From NCBI RefSeq assembly GCF_902686445.1, contig NC_062232.1:33126454-33190453 (forward strand): a stretch of DNA of 64,000 bases. The letters run 5' to 3'. A program made the translations under genes and the position numbers. Of the stretch, positions 45,275 through 56,439 are shown in pieces (the first letter of the stretch is position 1; each line of letters begins with the position of its first letter). This DNA comes from Sciurus carolinensis (Eukaryota; Chordata; Mammalia; Rodentia; Sciuridae). The notes under the pieces were generated by a model. It made no database searches and was not told where the DNA came from. It saw only the letters and a program-made list of their open reading frames with translations.

Positions 45275-45530
45275 CAGGTGCAGTGGCACACGCTTGTAAT
45301 CCCAGCAACTTGGGAGGCTGAGGCAGGAGGATCACAAGTTTGAGGCCGGCCTTAGCACAATCCTGTCTCTAAATAAAAAATGAAAGGGGCTGGGGATGTA
45401 ATTCAGTGATTAAGAGCCCCTGGATTCAATCCCTGGTACAGAAAGAAGAAAGAAAGTAAGAAAGTAAGAAAAAAAGAAAGGAAGGAAGGAAGGAAGGAAG
45501 GAAGGAAGGAAGGAAGGAAGGAAGGAAGGG
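45275..45530 (+). mobile_element. B1-dID SINE with expanded (AAGG)n tail
   Basis: tcaggtgcagtggcacacgc; ID half gggctggggatgtaattcag. The tail passes from AAAG to about 13 AAGG units at 45476-45529. Confidence 0.9.
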
Positions 45531-45555
45531 AAGTTGTCTCCAATGATGTTCATGG

Positions 45556-45745
45556 CTTTTAAAATTTTTTTTTAATTTTTAAATTTTATTTGTTCTAATG
45601 ACAATAGAATGCATTTATACATTTTGATAGGTCATATCCTATCTATGCTCTCTACTCCTAGTTCATAAGGAGCTGCCAAATGGTGATATTCTTCTCCTTC
45701 TCCATATATCACCTAGGGTACATCTGTGAAGTAAAATATCCCCTC
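45556..45745 (-). mobile_element. Sciurid-type L1 3' end, antisense
   Basis: aaattttatttgttctaatg, caatagaatgcatttataca: the reverse complement of the 3' end at 53741-53812. Confidence 0.72.
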
Positions 45746-45891
45746 ATCAACTTTTTCCTTTGATTGGTTATCCCAAAGAAAGGAAGATAAGTGCTTGATT
45801 TTCTTCTTTTTATTAACCAGTCTTCAAAATGATGACTTTGCTCCCAGGTATCCTGCAAATGTGCAAATGGACTCATGTGCTTGCAGTTGTG

Positions 45892-45918
45892 TGTTCTCTC
45901 TCTCTCTCTCTCTCTCTC
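45892..45918. repeat. (CT)n microsatellite
   Basis: About 13 CT units. Confidence 0.93.
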
Positions 45919-45974
45919 ATCATGACCTGTGAAATTGAACACAAGTAACGTGTTTCAGTTCCCCATTGTAGTTA

Positions 45975-46108
45975 TGCTTATCTTGAACTTTTATTTATTT
46001 ATTTTTTTCATATGGGGTCTTCCTAAGTTGCTGAGGCTGGCCTCCAACTTGCAGTCCTCCTGCCTCAGCCTCCCAAGGGGCTGGGATCACAGGCAGGTGC
46101 CACTTGCC
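45975..46108 (-). mobile_element. B1-half-only SINE
   Basis: atatggggtcttcctaagtt to gggatcacaggcaggtgcca; no ID half. Confidence 0.8.
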
Positions 46109-46345
46109 ACTCTTCAGTTATTCCTATTGATGTTTAAATTATTCTATCCTTAGCCAGTGGGAACCCCGTCAAGTTGGCTTCTGGGTTTTAACATAACCCC
46201 AAGGCAAACTTTGAAAGGTCCCTTGTTTTCTAGTATAAAGTGTTCCAGGTTTAGTTTATACTTTTCAGTTCAGTTCTTTAAAAGGTACTGGTTCCTTTCA
46301 GTGGAAAAGGACATTCACAGACAACAATGTTGTTCCACCAGGACT

Positions 46346-46564
46346 TCTTTCTTTTTTCTCTTTCTTTCTTGGTACTGGGGATTGAATCCAGGGGCGCTTA
46401 ACCACTGAGCCACATCCCCAACCTTTTTATATTTTACTTACAGACAGGGTCTCAGTGAGTTGCTTATGGCCTTGATTAATTCCTGAGGCTGGCTTTGAAC
46501 TCGCCATCCTCCTGCCTCAGCCTCCCGAGTCGCTGGGATTACAAGCGTGCGCCACCATGCCAGG
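46346..46564 (-). mobile_element. B1-dID SINE
   Basis: tactggggattgaatccagg, gtgcgccaccatgccaggc. Confidence 0.88.
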
Positions 46565-46763
46565 CTTGAATCACTTCTTACGTATTTTTGTGAGGGGGAA
46601 AAACTCTCCACCACTTTACACCAGAGTTTGTAATCTGGTGGTCCTTGCTCCAAGTCTAGTTTGGAGATGGTCCTGTGTGGTCTTCTCCATGTTTCTACCA
46701 ATGTCACGAAACAATGAGAGTTCACAGAAAAATCCAGATTACACCAAAATAATTTAAAAATAA

Positions 46764-46876
46764 GCCAGGTGTGGCCATACACGCCTGTAATCCCAGCTAC
46801 TCGGAATGCTGAGGCAGGAAGATTGAAAGTTCAAGGCCAGCCTGGGCAACTTAACGTGACCCTGTTTCAAAATAAT
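46764..46876 (+). mobile_element. B1-half-only SINE
   Basis: agccaggtgtggccatacac; ends at gtttcaaaataa where a reverse ID begins. Confidence 0.82.
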
Positions 46877-46877
46877 T

Positions 46878-47023
46878 TTTTTTAATTTAAATCTTCTCTA
46901 GTTGTGGATGGACACATCCCTTTATTTATTTATTTATTTATTTTCATGTGGTGCAGAGAATTGAACCCAGGACCTCACATGTGCTAGGCAAGGACTCTAC
47001 CACTGAGCCACAACCCCAGCCCC
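46878..47023 (-). mobile_element. ID SINE, long-tailed variant
   Basis: tctagttgtggatggacaca, a TTTA run at about 46919-46942, gtggtgcagagaattgaacc, caaggactctaccactgagc. Confidence 0.85.
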
Positions 47024-47044
47024 GCAAAATAAAAATTTTAAAAA

Positions 47045-47132
47045 GGCCTGGGCATGTAATTTCATGGTAAAGCACTTGCTTAGCTTGGTATGTGTGAGGC
47101 CCTGGGTTCAATCTCTAGTGCCCGGGGAAATT
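47045..47132 (+). mobile_element. ID SINE, diverged
   Basis: ggcctgggcatgtaatttca, gtgtgaggccctgggttcaa. Confidence 0.78.
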
Positions 47133-47904
47133 TTTTTTTTAATCAAACAAATTAAAAGAAGGAAAAATATTGCAAGAAAAAAAAATTGTAAATCACTGGC
47201 TTCTCTTCTGGTAAAGGTGAAGATCTACAGCGCCATGGCTGTAAGTGACTATTTTCCTGACACCCTCTGTGTTGACACAAGATGGACCTAGGTAAGTGTC
47301 ATATCCAAGCTGCTTATTTCCACTGCTTTGCCGTGTCCTAAAGGCATTTCAGTTGAGTCCCTGGGTTTCTATACACTGCAGGTTTCCCTTTGTAAGGATT
47401 CTGAGCGCATGGCGTGGGGGAGGGGTAAGGGAGCATGCCAGGCTTTTACAAGGGACCTGCCCACTTGCCAACGTGGCCCACGACAAGTAGGGTCTAATCG
47501 TTGCTTCTTGAATATAGGCTGGTCTTAGGTACTGGCTTCTAACAGAAGAAAATGACATGTGTGACATTCATCTGTTACATCAGAAAACGAAACAGAGCTT
47601 CTGAGTGGCCCCCATCTCCTCTGGGGATGCTCACCCTTGTAACCTAAGTGCCAAGGAGGGAAGAGACCTGGGCCTCCTGCACAGCGAAGGTTCCAGCTAG
47701 CAAACAGTTCCAGCTGGGATTCTGGCCCACAACCAGCTTGTATCACTACTCACAGAACCGAAGGAGCTTCCAGAAGATTCCAGCCCCAGTCCGTGTGGCA
47801 CACCAGCTGACTCCAGTGGAGCATAGGTGAACTATCCCAAGGAAGACCTGCGCAAATGGAGATTCATGAGCAAACTACATGTTCTTGCTTTGAGACATGA
47901 AGTT
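47133..47904. other. Intergenic unique sequence, no gene seen
   Basis: No repeat or coding frame recognised. Confidence 0.45.
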
Positions 47905-48152
47905 CCTTTTAAAAATCTTTATTGAGATATAATTTTCATGCCATAAAATTCACTCATTTAAAATGTACAATTAAATGGCGTTAGGATAGTCACAGAGTTG
48001 TGCAACCATCGCCACGATTTGAGAACATTTTCATCACCCCCCCAGCCCCGGAAAAGGGCCCAGGATCCCCATTACTGCTACCCTCTCCCCAGTCCCTGGA
48101 AACCACTACTGAACTTTCTGTCTGTGTGGATTTGCTTATTCTGGATATTTCT
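47905..48152 (-). mobile_element. L1M 3' UTR fragment, antisense
   Basis: tttattgagatataattttc, gttgtgcaaccatcgccacg, aacattttcatcaccc and ggatttgcttattctggata occur in order, as in antisense L1M 3' regions. Confidence 0.82.
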
Positions 48153-48246
48153 TTTCTTTTTCTTTTTCTTTTCTTTTCCCTTCCTTCCTTCCTCCTTCCT
48201 TCCTTCCTTCCTTCCTTCCTTTCTTCCTTCCTTCCTTCTCTCTCTC

Positions 48247-48288
<42 letters not shown>
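48153..48288. repeat. Pyrimidine microsatellite cluster (CTTT, CCTT, CT)
   Basis: About 135 bp of consecutive CTTTT, CCTT and CT blocks: a long polypyrimidine tract at an L1M/SINE junction. Confidence 0.95.
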
Positions 48289-48289
<1 letters not shown>

Positions 48290-48290
<1 letters not shown>

Positions 48291-48482
48291 GCTACTACAG
48301 GGAATTGAACCCAGGGGTTCTTAACCAGACAGCTACATCCGCAGCCCTTTTTTGTATTTTATTTCGACACAGGGTCTCACTGAGTTGCTTAAAGTGTTAC
48401 TGAGATTGACCTCCAATTTGCGATCCTCCTGCCTCAGCCTCCCAAGCCGCTGGGATTACAGGCGTGCGCACTACGCTCCCGA
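48290..48482 (-). mobile_element. B1-dID SINE
   Basis: cagggaattgaacccagggg to gattacaggcgtgcgcacta. Confidence 0.86.
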
Positions 48483-48509
48483 CTACCTAAATTCTTATCC
48501 TCTAGAAAT

Positions 48510-48690
48510 GCCCAAGCCAAGGGCAGTGCTCCTTCCTGTTATCTCACGGGGGCTGAGGCAGAAGGATCACAAGTTCGAGGCCAGCCTCTGCAATTTGGCG
48601 AAACCCTATCTTGGGATAAAATAAAAAGAACTGGGGATGTAGCTCAGTGGTAGAGCACCCCTGGGTTCAATCCCCAGGACCAAAAAATAG
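48510..48690 (+). mobile_element. B1-dID SINE, diverged
   Basis: The B1 start is degraded; ID half aactggggatgtagctcagt with a well-kept gtagagcacccctgggttca. Confidence 0.8.
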
Positions 48691-49317
48691 AAAAGAAGAA
48701 GAAACCCACATTGCACCTGCATTAAGCAGCCATCTTTTGGCCACAGGGTATGGACCGTGACAGTTGCTCCTTTATGGACAACTGAAATCAAGTGGCAGAA
48801 GAGAACGAGGAGGAACTGTGAAAGGCTTCTGGCCAACCCTGTTTCCAGAATCTCTGAGCTGGGACCCCCGCTCAGTTAGGCGTGGGGTTGTAGAGGCAGG
48901 TGTTAACACTGGGCTAATCAGACAGCCTCTTCTTGGCCTCCTAAACCTGGAAGCCATTCTCCCACCCCCTAGCAAGGGAAGGAAGCAGTCAGAGAAGGAA
49001 TAGTTGCCAACTGTTATCACTTTCCTTCTAGAATCCTACACACAGGATGTGTTTGGAGACCAGAGACTCTGTTTACTTCTGTTATTTTAAGTACCACACA
49101 AGCTTCAGTCAAAGAAACTTCTGGCTCCAAAGTTCACACCCTTGGCATTTCCCGCCTTCTCTTCCTTTCTCTTTCTCTCTCTCCTTCCTGTGTCCTTCCC
49201 TCCTTCTTTCCCTCCCTTCCCCTCCTCCCTTTCCAGCCCATTTCCTCCTGCTGCTTCTGCAAACTCTCCTCAGGCCTCTGCTCGCCCACCCAGAGGTGAT
49301 TACTAGTCCAAACAATG
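48691..49317. other. Intergenic unique sequence, no gene seen
   Basis: Contains a pyrimidine-rich patch at about 49155-49230 and nothing else recognised. Confidence 0.45.
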
Positions 49318-49411
49318 GTATTTATTTACTTTTATGTGGTGCTGAGAATCGAACCTAGTACCTCACGTGTGCCAGGCAAGCGCTCCACCACTGAGCCACG
49401 GACCCAGCCCT
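49318..49411 (-). mobile_element. ID SINE, long-tailed variant
   Basis: tatgtggtgctgagaatcga, gcaagcgctccaccactgag. Confidence 0.84.
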
Positions 49412-49485
49412 CGACTACTGTTCTGGATTTGGAATGGATCTTTCCTTTATTAACTAGTTAGAAACCCATTAAGTATAGCATGTTT

Positions 49486-49702
49486 TGTTTTGTTTTGTTT
49501 TTTGGGGGTACCGGGGTTTGAACCCAGGACACTTAATTGCGGAGCCACATCCCCAGCCCTTTTTGTATTTTATTTAGAGGCAGGGTCTCACTGAGTTGCT
49601 TAGGGCCTCCCTAAGTTGCTGAGGCTGGCTTCAAACTTGCGATCCTCCTGCCTCAGCCTCCAGGGTTTCTGGGATAACAGGCGGGCGCCACCGCACCTGG
49701 CT
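49486..49702 (-). mobile_element. B1-dID SINE
   Basis: TTTTG-repeat tail, taccggggtttgaacccagg, gggcgccaccgcacctggct. Confidence 0.88.
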
Positions 49703-49918
49703 ATAACATGGTATTTTGCCAATTTTTGAACTTTATATGTGTGTCCCATTATATATATTCTTCGCAATTTGCCCTCTATTTTTGGTGGATACTATGTTTT
49801 GGCATTTATCTGTCTTCGTGGGTGCAGGTGGAGTACACATCCCATTGTCGATCTCCATGTTCTGTTCTAAAGTCACCTCCCCAGCATATCCTTCCCTGAT
49901 CTGACCACCTAGCTAAAA

Positions 49919-50005
49919 CATCTCTTTCTTTCTTTCTTTCTCTCCCTCTTCCTCCTCTCCTTTCTTTCTTCCCTTCGTTCCTTCCTTTTTTCTTTCCTTT
50001 TCCTT
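49919..50005. repeat. Pyrimidine-rich microsatellite (CTTT)
   Basis: Imperfect CTTT/CCTT units next to an old 7SL-derived monomer. Confidence 0.85.
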
Positions 50006-50123
50006 GAGACAAGGCCTTGGTGTGTTGTTCAGGCTGCTTTTTGAACTCCTGGGTTCAAGCCCTTATCCTGCCTCAGCTTCCTGAGCAGATGGGACTACAA
50101 GTGCGTGACACGATGCCTGCTCC
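50006..50123 (-). mobile_element. Old 7SL-derived monomer (PB1/FLAM-like)
   Basis: gagacaaggccttggtgtgt, gaactcctgggttcaagccc, gatgggactacaagtgcgtg; no ID half. Confidence 0.65.
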
Positions 50124-50139
50124 CTCTCTCATTCCATTT

Positions 50140-50353
50140 TTATTTTATTTTTTCAGCCCTGGGGGTTGAACCCAGGGGTGCTCTATCATGGAGAAGCCAC
50201 ATCCCAGTCCTTTTCATTTTTTATTTGGAGACAGGGTCTCACTGAATTGCTTAGGGCCTCGCTAAGTTGCTGAGGCTGGCCTTGAACTCGTGATCCTCCT
50301 GCCTCAGCCTCCCGAGCTGCTGGGATTACAGGCCTGTGCCACAGGGCTGCCTG
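50140..50353 (-). mobile_element. B1-dID SINE
   Basis: ccctgggggttgaacccagg to gattacaggcctgtgccaca. Confidence 0.87.
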
Positions 50354-50463
50354 GCCCTTTTTATTTTGAGACAGACTCTTGCCAGGTTGCCAAGGCTGGT
50401 CCCAAACTTGAGATTATCCTGTCCCAAATGAGACCTGTCTCATAAACTAAAAGATTTTAAGAA

Positions 50464-50578
50464 GGGCTGGGAATGTAGTGCAGCGTGGCAGAGAACTCCT
50501 GGTTCAATCCCTAGTACAGAAAGAAAGGAGGGAAGGAAGGAAGGAAGGAGGGTGGGGGGAAGAAAGAAAGAAAGAAAT
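50464..50578 (+). mobile_element. ID-half SINE with purine tail
   Basis: agggctgggaatgtagtgca; tail of AAGG/AAAG units. Confidence 0.8.
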
Positions 50579-50607
50579 CCTTGCCTTTGTCTTAATTACA
50601 GAGCTCT

Positions 50608-50720
50608 GGGGCTGGGGTCGTGGCTCAGTGGCAGAGTGCTTGCCTAGCACGTGTGAGACCCTGGGTTCCATCCTCAGCCCCACATTAAACAAATAAAAGT
50701 ATTATGTCCACCCACAACCA
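50608..50720 (+). mobile_element. ID SINE, long-tailed variant
   Basis: ggggctggggtcgtggctca, gcacgtgtgagaccctgggt, then gtattatgtccacccacaac, the mirror of the long-tailed copies on the other strand. Confidence 0.82.
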
Positions 50721-50723
50721 AAA

Positions 50724-50770
50724 TGTATATCTATATCTATCTATCTCTATATAAAATTTGTGTATATATA
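50724..50770. repeat. (TATC)n-like AT-rich microsatellite
   Basis: tatatctatatctatctatc followed by TATA units. Confidence 0.85.
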
Positions 50771-51067
50771 AAAGGGCTCTGGAAGGAGGGTGACCTCACA
50801 GCGAGGAAAAGCAACCCTTCCACCAAAACCAGACCCAAGTCCAAGTCTGAGATGGTGAATCGTTGATCACTTGGTTGCGGGGCCACCCATGAGGTCAGAG
50901 GTCACATGATCCAAAAGCCCCACCTCTGGACATGGTTGAATTGGAGAACGAGCCGTCAACACAGGACCCTTTGGGGGAACATTCCAACCCAACCCACAAC
51001 ACATCTTTACCACTGCAGATCTCAGATTGAAGTGACCATCTTTTCTCCCTTGATTTATTCCTATGTT

Positions 51068-51178
51068 TCTTTGGTACTGGGGATTGAACTGGGGGTGCTT
51101 AACCATGGAGCCACATCCCTAGCCCTTCTTATATATATTTATTTAGAAACCTTTACCCCTGAGCTATATTCCCAGTCT
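51068..51178 (-). mobile_element. ID-type SINE pieces
   Basis: ggtactggggattgaactgg, then a separate ccctgagctatattcccagt; partial and adjacent. Confidence 0.7.
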
Positions 51179-51405
51179 TTTTTTTTTTAATTTATTTATT
51201 TATTGGTACCAGGGATTGAATCCAGCGGTGCTTAACCACTGAGCCACATCCCCAGTTCTTTTTTTATGTATTTTCTTTAAAGACAGAGTGTCACTAAGTT
51301 GTTCAGGGCCTCACTAAGTTGCTGAGGCTGGCCTCCAACTTGCCATCCTCCTGCCTCAGCCTCCCAGGCTGCTGGGATTACAGGTGCATGCCACTATGCC
51401 CAGCT
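51179..51405 (-). mobile_element. B1-dID SINE
   Basis: taccagggattgaatccagc to attacaggtgcatgccacta. Confidence 0.88.
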
Positions 51406-51839
51406 GCATTTATTATTTTGAAAAATCCCAAACATATAGAAAAGTTGCCAGAATGGTTTAAGTTACACTTTGCTTAGATCCCTCCATTATTATTTTGCCA
51501 TGGTTTGTTATCTGTGTGTATACTTTTTTTGCTAAGTAAAATTGACCTCTTGTGGAGGTCAATTACAGATACCAGGATAATTCAGTCCTAAACACCCCAG
51601 CATCCATGTCCAAGGATAAGAACATTCTCTCACATGACCACAATGCCCTTCTCAGTCCTAAGAAAATTAACATTTATTCAATAATACCCTCTGATTCAAA
51701 GTCTTTATTTGAATTTCTGCACTGACTATAGTGACCAAACCCGTGGCTGTGGTTGCCTGGGGCGAGGGAGGTGTCGACAGCCAAGTCTCAGGAAGCGGGA
51801 CCCTTGGACTGTGAGGGAGGTTTTTCTGGAGCCCATGTT

Positions 51840-52002
51840 AGGGTTTGCACATGTTAGGCTAGAGCTCTACCACTAAGTCACATCCCCAGCCCTTTTTGAG
51901 ACAGAGTCCCTGTTAGTTGCTGAGGCTGGCCTCAAACTTGTGATCCTCCTGCCCTAGCCTCCCTAGTAGCTGAGATTACAAGTGTAAACCACAGCGTGTG
52001 GC
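51840..52002 (-). mobile_element. B1-dID SINE, ID half truncated
   Basis: gagctctaccactaagtcac, gagacagagtccctgttagt, gattacaagtgtaaaccaca. Confidence 0.8.
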
Positions 52003-52329
52003 TTATGGGGAGAATTTTCCTTTCTTTTTTCTTTTTTCCATTTTCTAATGGAAATGTTAGATTCTTCACTGGGAGGGATGGTTCCATGAGTGTAGAATTA
52101 CCAAAGCTGAGAACTAGACACCTGGTGTCTTTCATTATATATAAATTATATCTCAATAATATTGATTCTTTAAAAATGTTCCTAGTAGTCCTAAAGTGGT
52201 TTATGGCTATTTCCTTCCACCCCTAATCTAGGATTCTATCATGGTTCATGCATCACATTTGGTTGTCCTGTCTCTTCAATCATCTCTGATCTAGAACATT
52301 CCCTCTTCCTTAATTTTTCTTCTTCAATT

Positions 52330-52549
52330 TTTTGGTTGTGGGTACTGGGGATTAAACCTAGGGGTGCTTAACCACTGAGCTACACCCCCAGTTCCTTTTA
52401 TTATTATTATTATTATTTAATTTTAAGATAGGGTCTTGCTCAATTGCTTGGGGTCTCCCTAAACTGCTAAGGTTAGCCTCAAACTTGAGATCCTCCTGCC
52501 TCAGCCTCCCAAGCCACTGATATTACAGGCGTGCGCCACCATGCCCAGA
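52330..52549 (-). mobile_element. B1-dID SINE
   Basis: tactggggattaaacctagg; a TTA run separates the halves; gtgcgccaccatgcccag. Confidence 0.86.
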
Positions 52550-52557
52550 ATGACATT

Positions 52558-52696
52558 AATTTTTTAAAAATAGTTTTAGTTGTAGATGGACACAATACAT
52601 TGATTTTACTTATTTTTATGTGGTGCTGAGGATTTAACCCAGTGCCTCACGCATGCTAGGTAAGTGCTCTACTACTGAGCTACAACCCCTGCCCCC
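52558..52696 (-). mobile_element. ID SINE, long-tailed variant
   Basis: tttagttgtagatggacaca, tggtgctgaggatttaaccc, taagtgctctactactgagc. Confidence 0.85.
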
Positions 52697-53240
52697 ATAT
52701 TGATTTTTGAAAAAGGGAAGAGTCAAGCTAGTTATCTTACAGAATGTCCCACGTTCTGGGTTTATCTGTTTTCTCACGACTGGATTTGGGTCACATATTT
52801 TTTACAAGCCTGCTGCAGAGGGATACTGGGTCCCTCTTATTTGTCACTTTGGGAGGCATGTGGAGCCTGTCGTCCCACTACTGGCCAGGTGTGCCTTCTG
52901 TGATTCTTGCTACAGACTCCAGGTCATCCGTTCAAGTGGTCCCTCATTCTTATCTATGGACAATGGTATTTAGAAACCAAAAACGTGTTGTTAAATGTGC
53001 TCGTTGCTACTGGGCTGTCAGTGTTTTTTAGGCCCTTTTATTGAACAGAACTGGGAAATGCACATTTTGTTGGCTTAAATCTTAATTTGACAATTCATAG
53101 CCAACATCTTAAGGTACTTTCTCCCTTCCCTATATTTTAATATGGTTGACATGTCCCTCTCACACATTGGTTCCCATTATATTTAGCATTTGTTCTACCT
53201 TACAATGTATAAAACAGATTTTCAAAATTTTAATACAAGA

Positions 53241-53361
53241 AGCCAGGTTTGGTAGTATGCTTGTGATGCCAATGACTTGGGAGGCTGAGGCAGGAGGATC
53301 AGAAATTCGAGGCCAGCTTTGGCAACTTAGTGAGATCTTATCTCTCAATTAAAAAAAAAAT
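53241..53361 (+). mobile_element. B1-half-only SINE
   Basis: agccaggtttggtagtatgc to gatcttatctctcaatt and an A run. Confidence 0.8.
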
Positions 53362-53364
53362 TTA

Positions 53365-53812
53365 AGGAAATTATCATACAAATACTATCACAAGAGACCT
53401 ATTGAGTGAAGTTCAAGATATTGTGCCCTTATTTTGTCTTGAGAATTTATTCCATGGAGGATTTATACTGGAATACTATGCTCAAAAATCAAAGACCCAA
53501 CATTGGTTTTCTCTGATATGTGGATGCTGATTCACAATAAGTGGGTGGCGGGGATAGGGAAGAATAGGGTTACTTTAGATTAGGCAGAGGGAGCGAAGGG
53601 AGGGGAAGGGGTATGGGGGAAGGAATGACAGTAGAGTGAAACAGACATTATTACTTCATGTACATATATGACTGCATGACGGATGTGATCCTGCAATATG
53701 TACAATCAGAAAAATGAGAGATTACCTCCATTTATGAATGATCTATTAAAATGTATAAATGCATTCTACGGTCATGTACAACTAATTAGAACAAATAAAA
53801 TTTAAAAATTTA
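53365..53812 (+). mobile_element. L1 3' end, sciurid type
   Basis: tctctgatatgtggatgctg, aatagggttactttagatta, tcctgcaatatgtacaatca, then gaacaaataaaatttaaaaa. The interior matches the L1 3' end with its G-rich strand (gagggagcgaagggagggga). No ORF is intact. Confidence 0.82.
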
Positions 53813-54104
53813 AAACTTACTTAGGCTAATTCTTTGTGTGGCCATGTTATCCATATGTTATAAACTTTCATTTGTTCCTTTCTTGTTTATATTCAAATTC
53901 GGTATTTGCCTTTATTCATCTATTTTTAAAAATGTGTAGTCATTTACATGGTCCAGAAGTAGAAACCGTATAAAGAAGCATACGTAGAGAAATCTGAGGG
54001 CTGGGCTGGGGTCAGGGGTCCCATCCTCAGGATGGTGACAAATCAAAACAAACAAAAACGCCCCAAACCCACAACTCTGGTTTTCAGGAATGTGCAAATC
54101 GCCC

Positions 54105-54205
54105 GAGAAGGGGCCTCATTATATTGCCCGGGTTGGTGCCACACTCCTGGGCTTAGGTGATCCTCTGGCCTCAGCCTCCCCAGTAGCTAGAACTACAGTG
54201 TAGCG
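54105..54205 (-). mobile_element. Old 7SL-derived monomer (PB1/FLAM-like)
   Basis: tgcccgggttggtgccacac, ctgggcttaggtgatcctct, ccagtagctagaactacag. Confidence 0.6.
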
Positions 54206-54224
54206 CTGTGCAAGGTTCTAGTTT

Positions 54225-54302
54225 ATTTCACGGTCCTGGAAATGAAACTCAGGCTGTCCCATATGCCAGATAAGCACCCTACCACTGAACTACACCCTAA
54301 CT
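54225..54302 (-). mobile_element. ID SINE, diverged
   Basis: cctggaaatgaaactcaggc, gcaccctaccactgaactac. Confidence 0.7.
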
Positions 54303-54306
54303 TTTT

Positions 54307-54513
54307 CACTTTTTTTTTGGTACCAGGGATTGAAACCAGGGGTGCTTAACCACTGATTCACATCCCCAGCCTTTTTATTTTTTGTTTTCACGTGGAGCTT
54401 GTTATGTTGCTTAGGGCCTCCCTAAGTTGCTGAGGCTGGCCTCAAACTCCTGATCCTCCTGCCTCAGCCTCCAGTGCCACTGGGATTACAGGCATGCATC
54501 ACCATGCCCAGCA
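54307..54513 (-). mobile_element. B1-dID SINE
   Basis: taccagggattgaaaccagg to gcatgcatcaccatgcccag. Confidence 0.86.
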
Positions 54514-55133
54514 TCTTTTCATTCTCAAATGAAGCTACCAGAAAAATTTTAATTCCATGTGTGGCTGACATTGTATTTCTGTTGGACAGCACTGCTATTA
54601 AGGCTTGATCAGTTTCAAGGTCAAGTTTTTGGTCATTCCATCGTGTCTTCTTGACTGGAATACTTCGTAAAGACAAACATTTCTTTTCATATAGGAAAGG
54701 CAGGACCAATGCAATTTTGCCTTTATGTCGGTTTCAAGAGGTGAGGTGCTCCCATATATTCTCCAAAGGGGCTCAAGGAGTCTGCAATTTTGTGTACCAT
54801 TCTGACCTCATGGAATTAAACATACATGTTTATAGTCGCTGCCATTATCCACATTGATTTGCCCAGTGACCTATATTGCTCCAGTGGGGGTTTTTCAAAG
54901 TTGACTACCAAGATTTTTTACTACGATCCCACTGATTTATTGTACATACCTACACTTCCCTCTAATTCTCCTCTGACCCAAAATGAATCAACCATTTCCC
55001 AGGGATCTGCTGGTTTTAGTGGGAATGGGGATTTAGAAGCCACAGTCTGGGAAGGAGTGGTGCTCATTTCTATCAGTCGCTGCTTTTAGGCTTTTTCAGT
55101 GCCAACAAACTTTCCTAAGAAAAAAATACATCA

Positions 55134-55349
55134 CAGGTGGGCACAGGGGTGCACTCCTATAATCCCAGGGGCTGGGGAGGCTGAGGCAGGAGGATCGCAA
55201 GTTCAAAGCCGGCCTCAGCAACTTAGTGAGGCCCTGAGCAACTCAGTGAGATCCTGTCTCTAAATAACATATAAAAAGGGCTGGGGATGTGGTGCAGGGG
55301 TTAAGTGCCCCTGGGTTCAATCCCCAGTACCAAAAAAAAAAAAAAAAAA
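55134..55349 (+). mobile_element. B1-dID SINE
   Basis: caggtgggcacaggggtgca; ID half gggctggggatgtggtgcag; 18-base A tail. Confidence 0.88.
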
Positions 55350-55385
55350 GAAACCAGAAAAGAAAAAATGTCTATCACAAATTCA

Positions 55386-55498
55386 GTATTTTTCTTTTTC
55401 TTTCTTTCTTTTTTTGGTGTTTGTGTGGTGCTGGGGAAGGAACCTAGGGACTCACACATGCTAGGCAAGTACTCTACCACTGAGCTACAGCCCCAGGC
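55386..55498 (-). mobile_element. ID SINE
   Basis: gtggtgctggggaaggaacc, gcaagtactctaccactgag; CTTT tail. Confidence 0.84.
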
Positions 55499-55599
55499 TC
55501 TCATAATATTTCTAACTTCAACTAGAAGACACCATAATTTTTGACCTTATCAATCCTGCATTTTCGACTCTTTTCTCCCATGTTGAAAATTCCAGTTGT

Positions 55600-55717
55600 C
55601 AGTACCAACATTTCTTTTTCTTTTGGTGCTGGGGATCGAACCCAGGGCCTTGTGCTTGCAAGGCAAACACTCTACCCACTGAGCTATCTCCCCAGTCCCA
55701 GTACCAACATTTCTTTT
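55600..55717 (-). mobile_element. ID SINE with 19-bp target-site duplication
   Basis: Exact copies of cagtaccaacatttctttt at 55600-55618 and 55699-55717 flank a near-consensus reverse ID (55619-55698). Confidence 0.95.
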
Positions 55718-55954
55718 CGCTTTATCTCACAACAGGACAGACTCAGAATAACAATATCGACACCACCACCAGGGACAGGATTACTGAAAAGACTTTAAAA
55801 TGTTTTATACTTCTTTCTGTCCTTAGGGTTAATCCACAAGGGATTATATAATCGATTTATTTTTGTTGAAGTCACTTAAAATAGTTCCTTCTCTTTGTGA
55901 TTGTGCTACCAACTGGATACATACGTTTATTCTTCTCATTTTGCTTTATTTTAA

Positions 55955-56160
55955 TTAATTAATTGTTTTGTACTGGAGATTGAACCCAGGGGCACTTAAC
56001 CACTGAGTTACACCCCCAGCCCTTTTTATATTTAGAAACAAATTCTTGCTTAGTTGCTCAGGACCTCACCAAGTTGCTGAGGTTGACGTTGAACTTGGGA
56101 TCCTCCTGCCTCAGCCTCCCCAGTTGCTGGGATTCCAGGCATGAGGCACTGTGCCTGGCT
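55955..56160 (-). mobile_element. B1-dID SINE
   Basis: tactggagattgaacccagg to ttccaggcatgaggcactgt. Confidence 0.86.
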
Positions 56161-56185
56161 ATCACATGGTATTTTGCCCTTGTTA

Positions 56186-56275
56186 TTGTATTTTTTGTGT
56201 GTGGGACTCAGGATTGATCCCAGAGTCTCACTCGTGCTAAGCAGGTACTCTACCACTGGGCTACAGACCTAGCCC
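56186..56275 (-). mobile_element. ID SINE
   Basis: gtgggactcaggattgatcc, gcaggtactctaccactggg. Confidence 0.78.
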
Positions 56276-56439
56276 ATTTTGCTTTTTGACTTTTGGAATT
56301 GCTTCTGATTTATAATTATGTAAACGCTAAAGTCAAATCTATGCTCCGGGAACATTCAGAGAAACAGAGCCTCCATCGCTGTCCCTTCTTCCCCAGGAGT
56401 GACGGTTTTTTGAAAGTCTTTGGTAACGCTGTCATTTTT

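Larger units (their letters stand above)
51406..53050 (-). mobile_element. L1M 3' region, antisense, interrupted by SINEs
   Basis: tgaaaaatcccaaacatata, ttattttgccatggtttgtt, aggataagaacattctctca, catttggttgtcctgtctct and gtcacatattttttacaagc form collinear pieces of an antisense L1M. SINEs at 51840-52002, 52330-52549 and 52558-52696 interrupt it. Confidence 0.65.
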
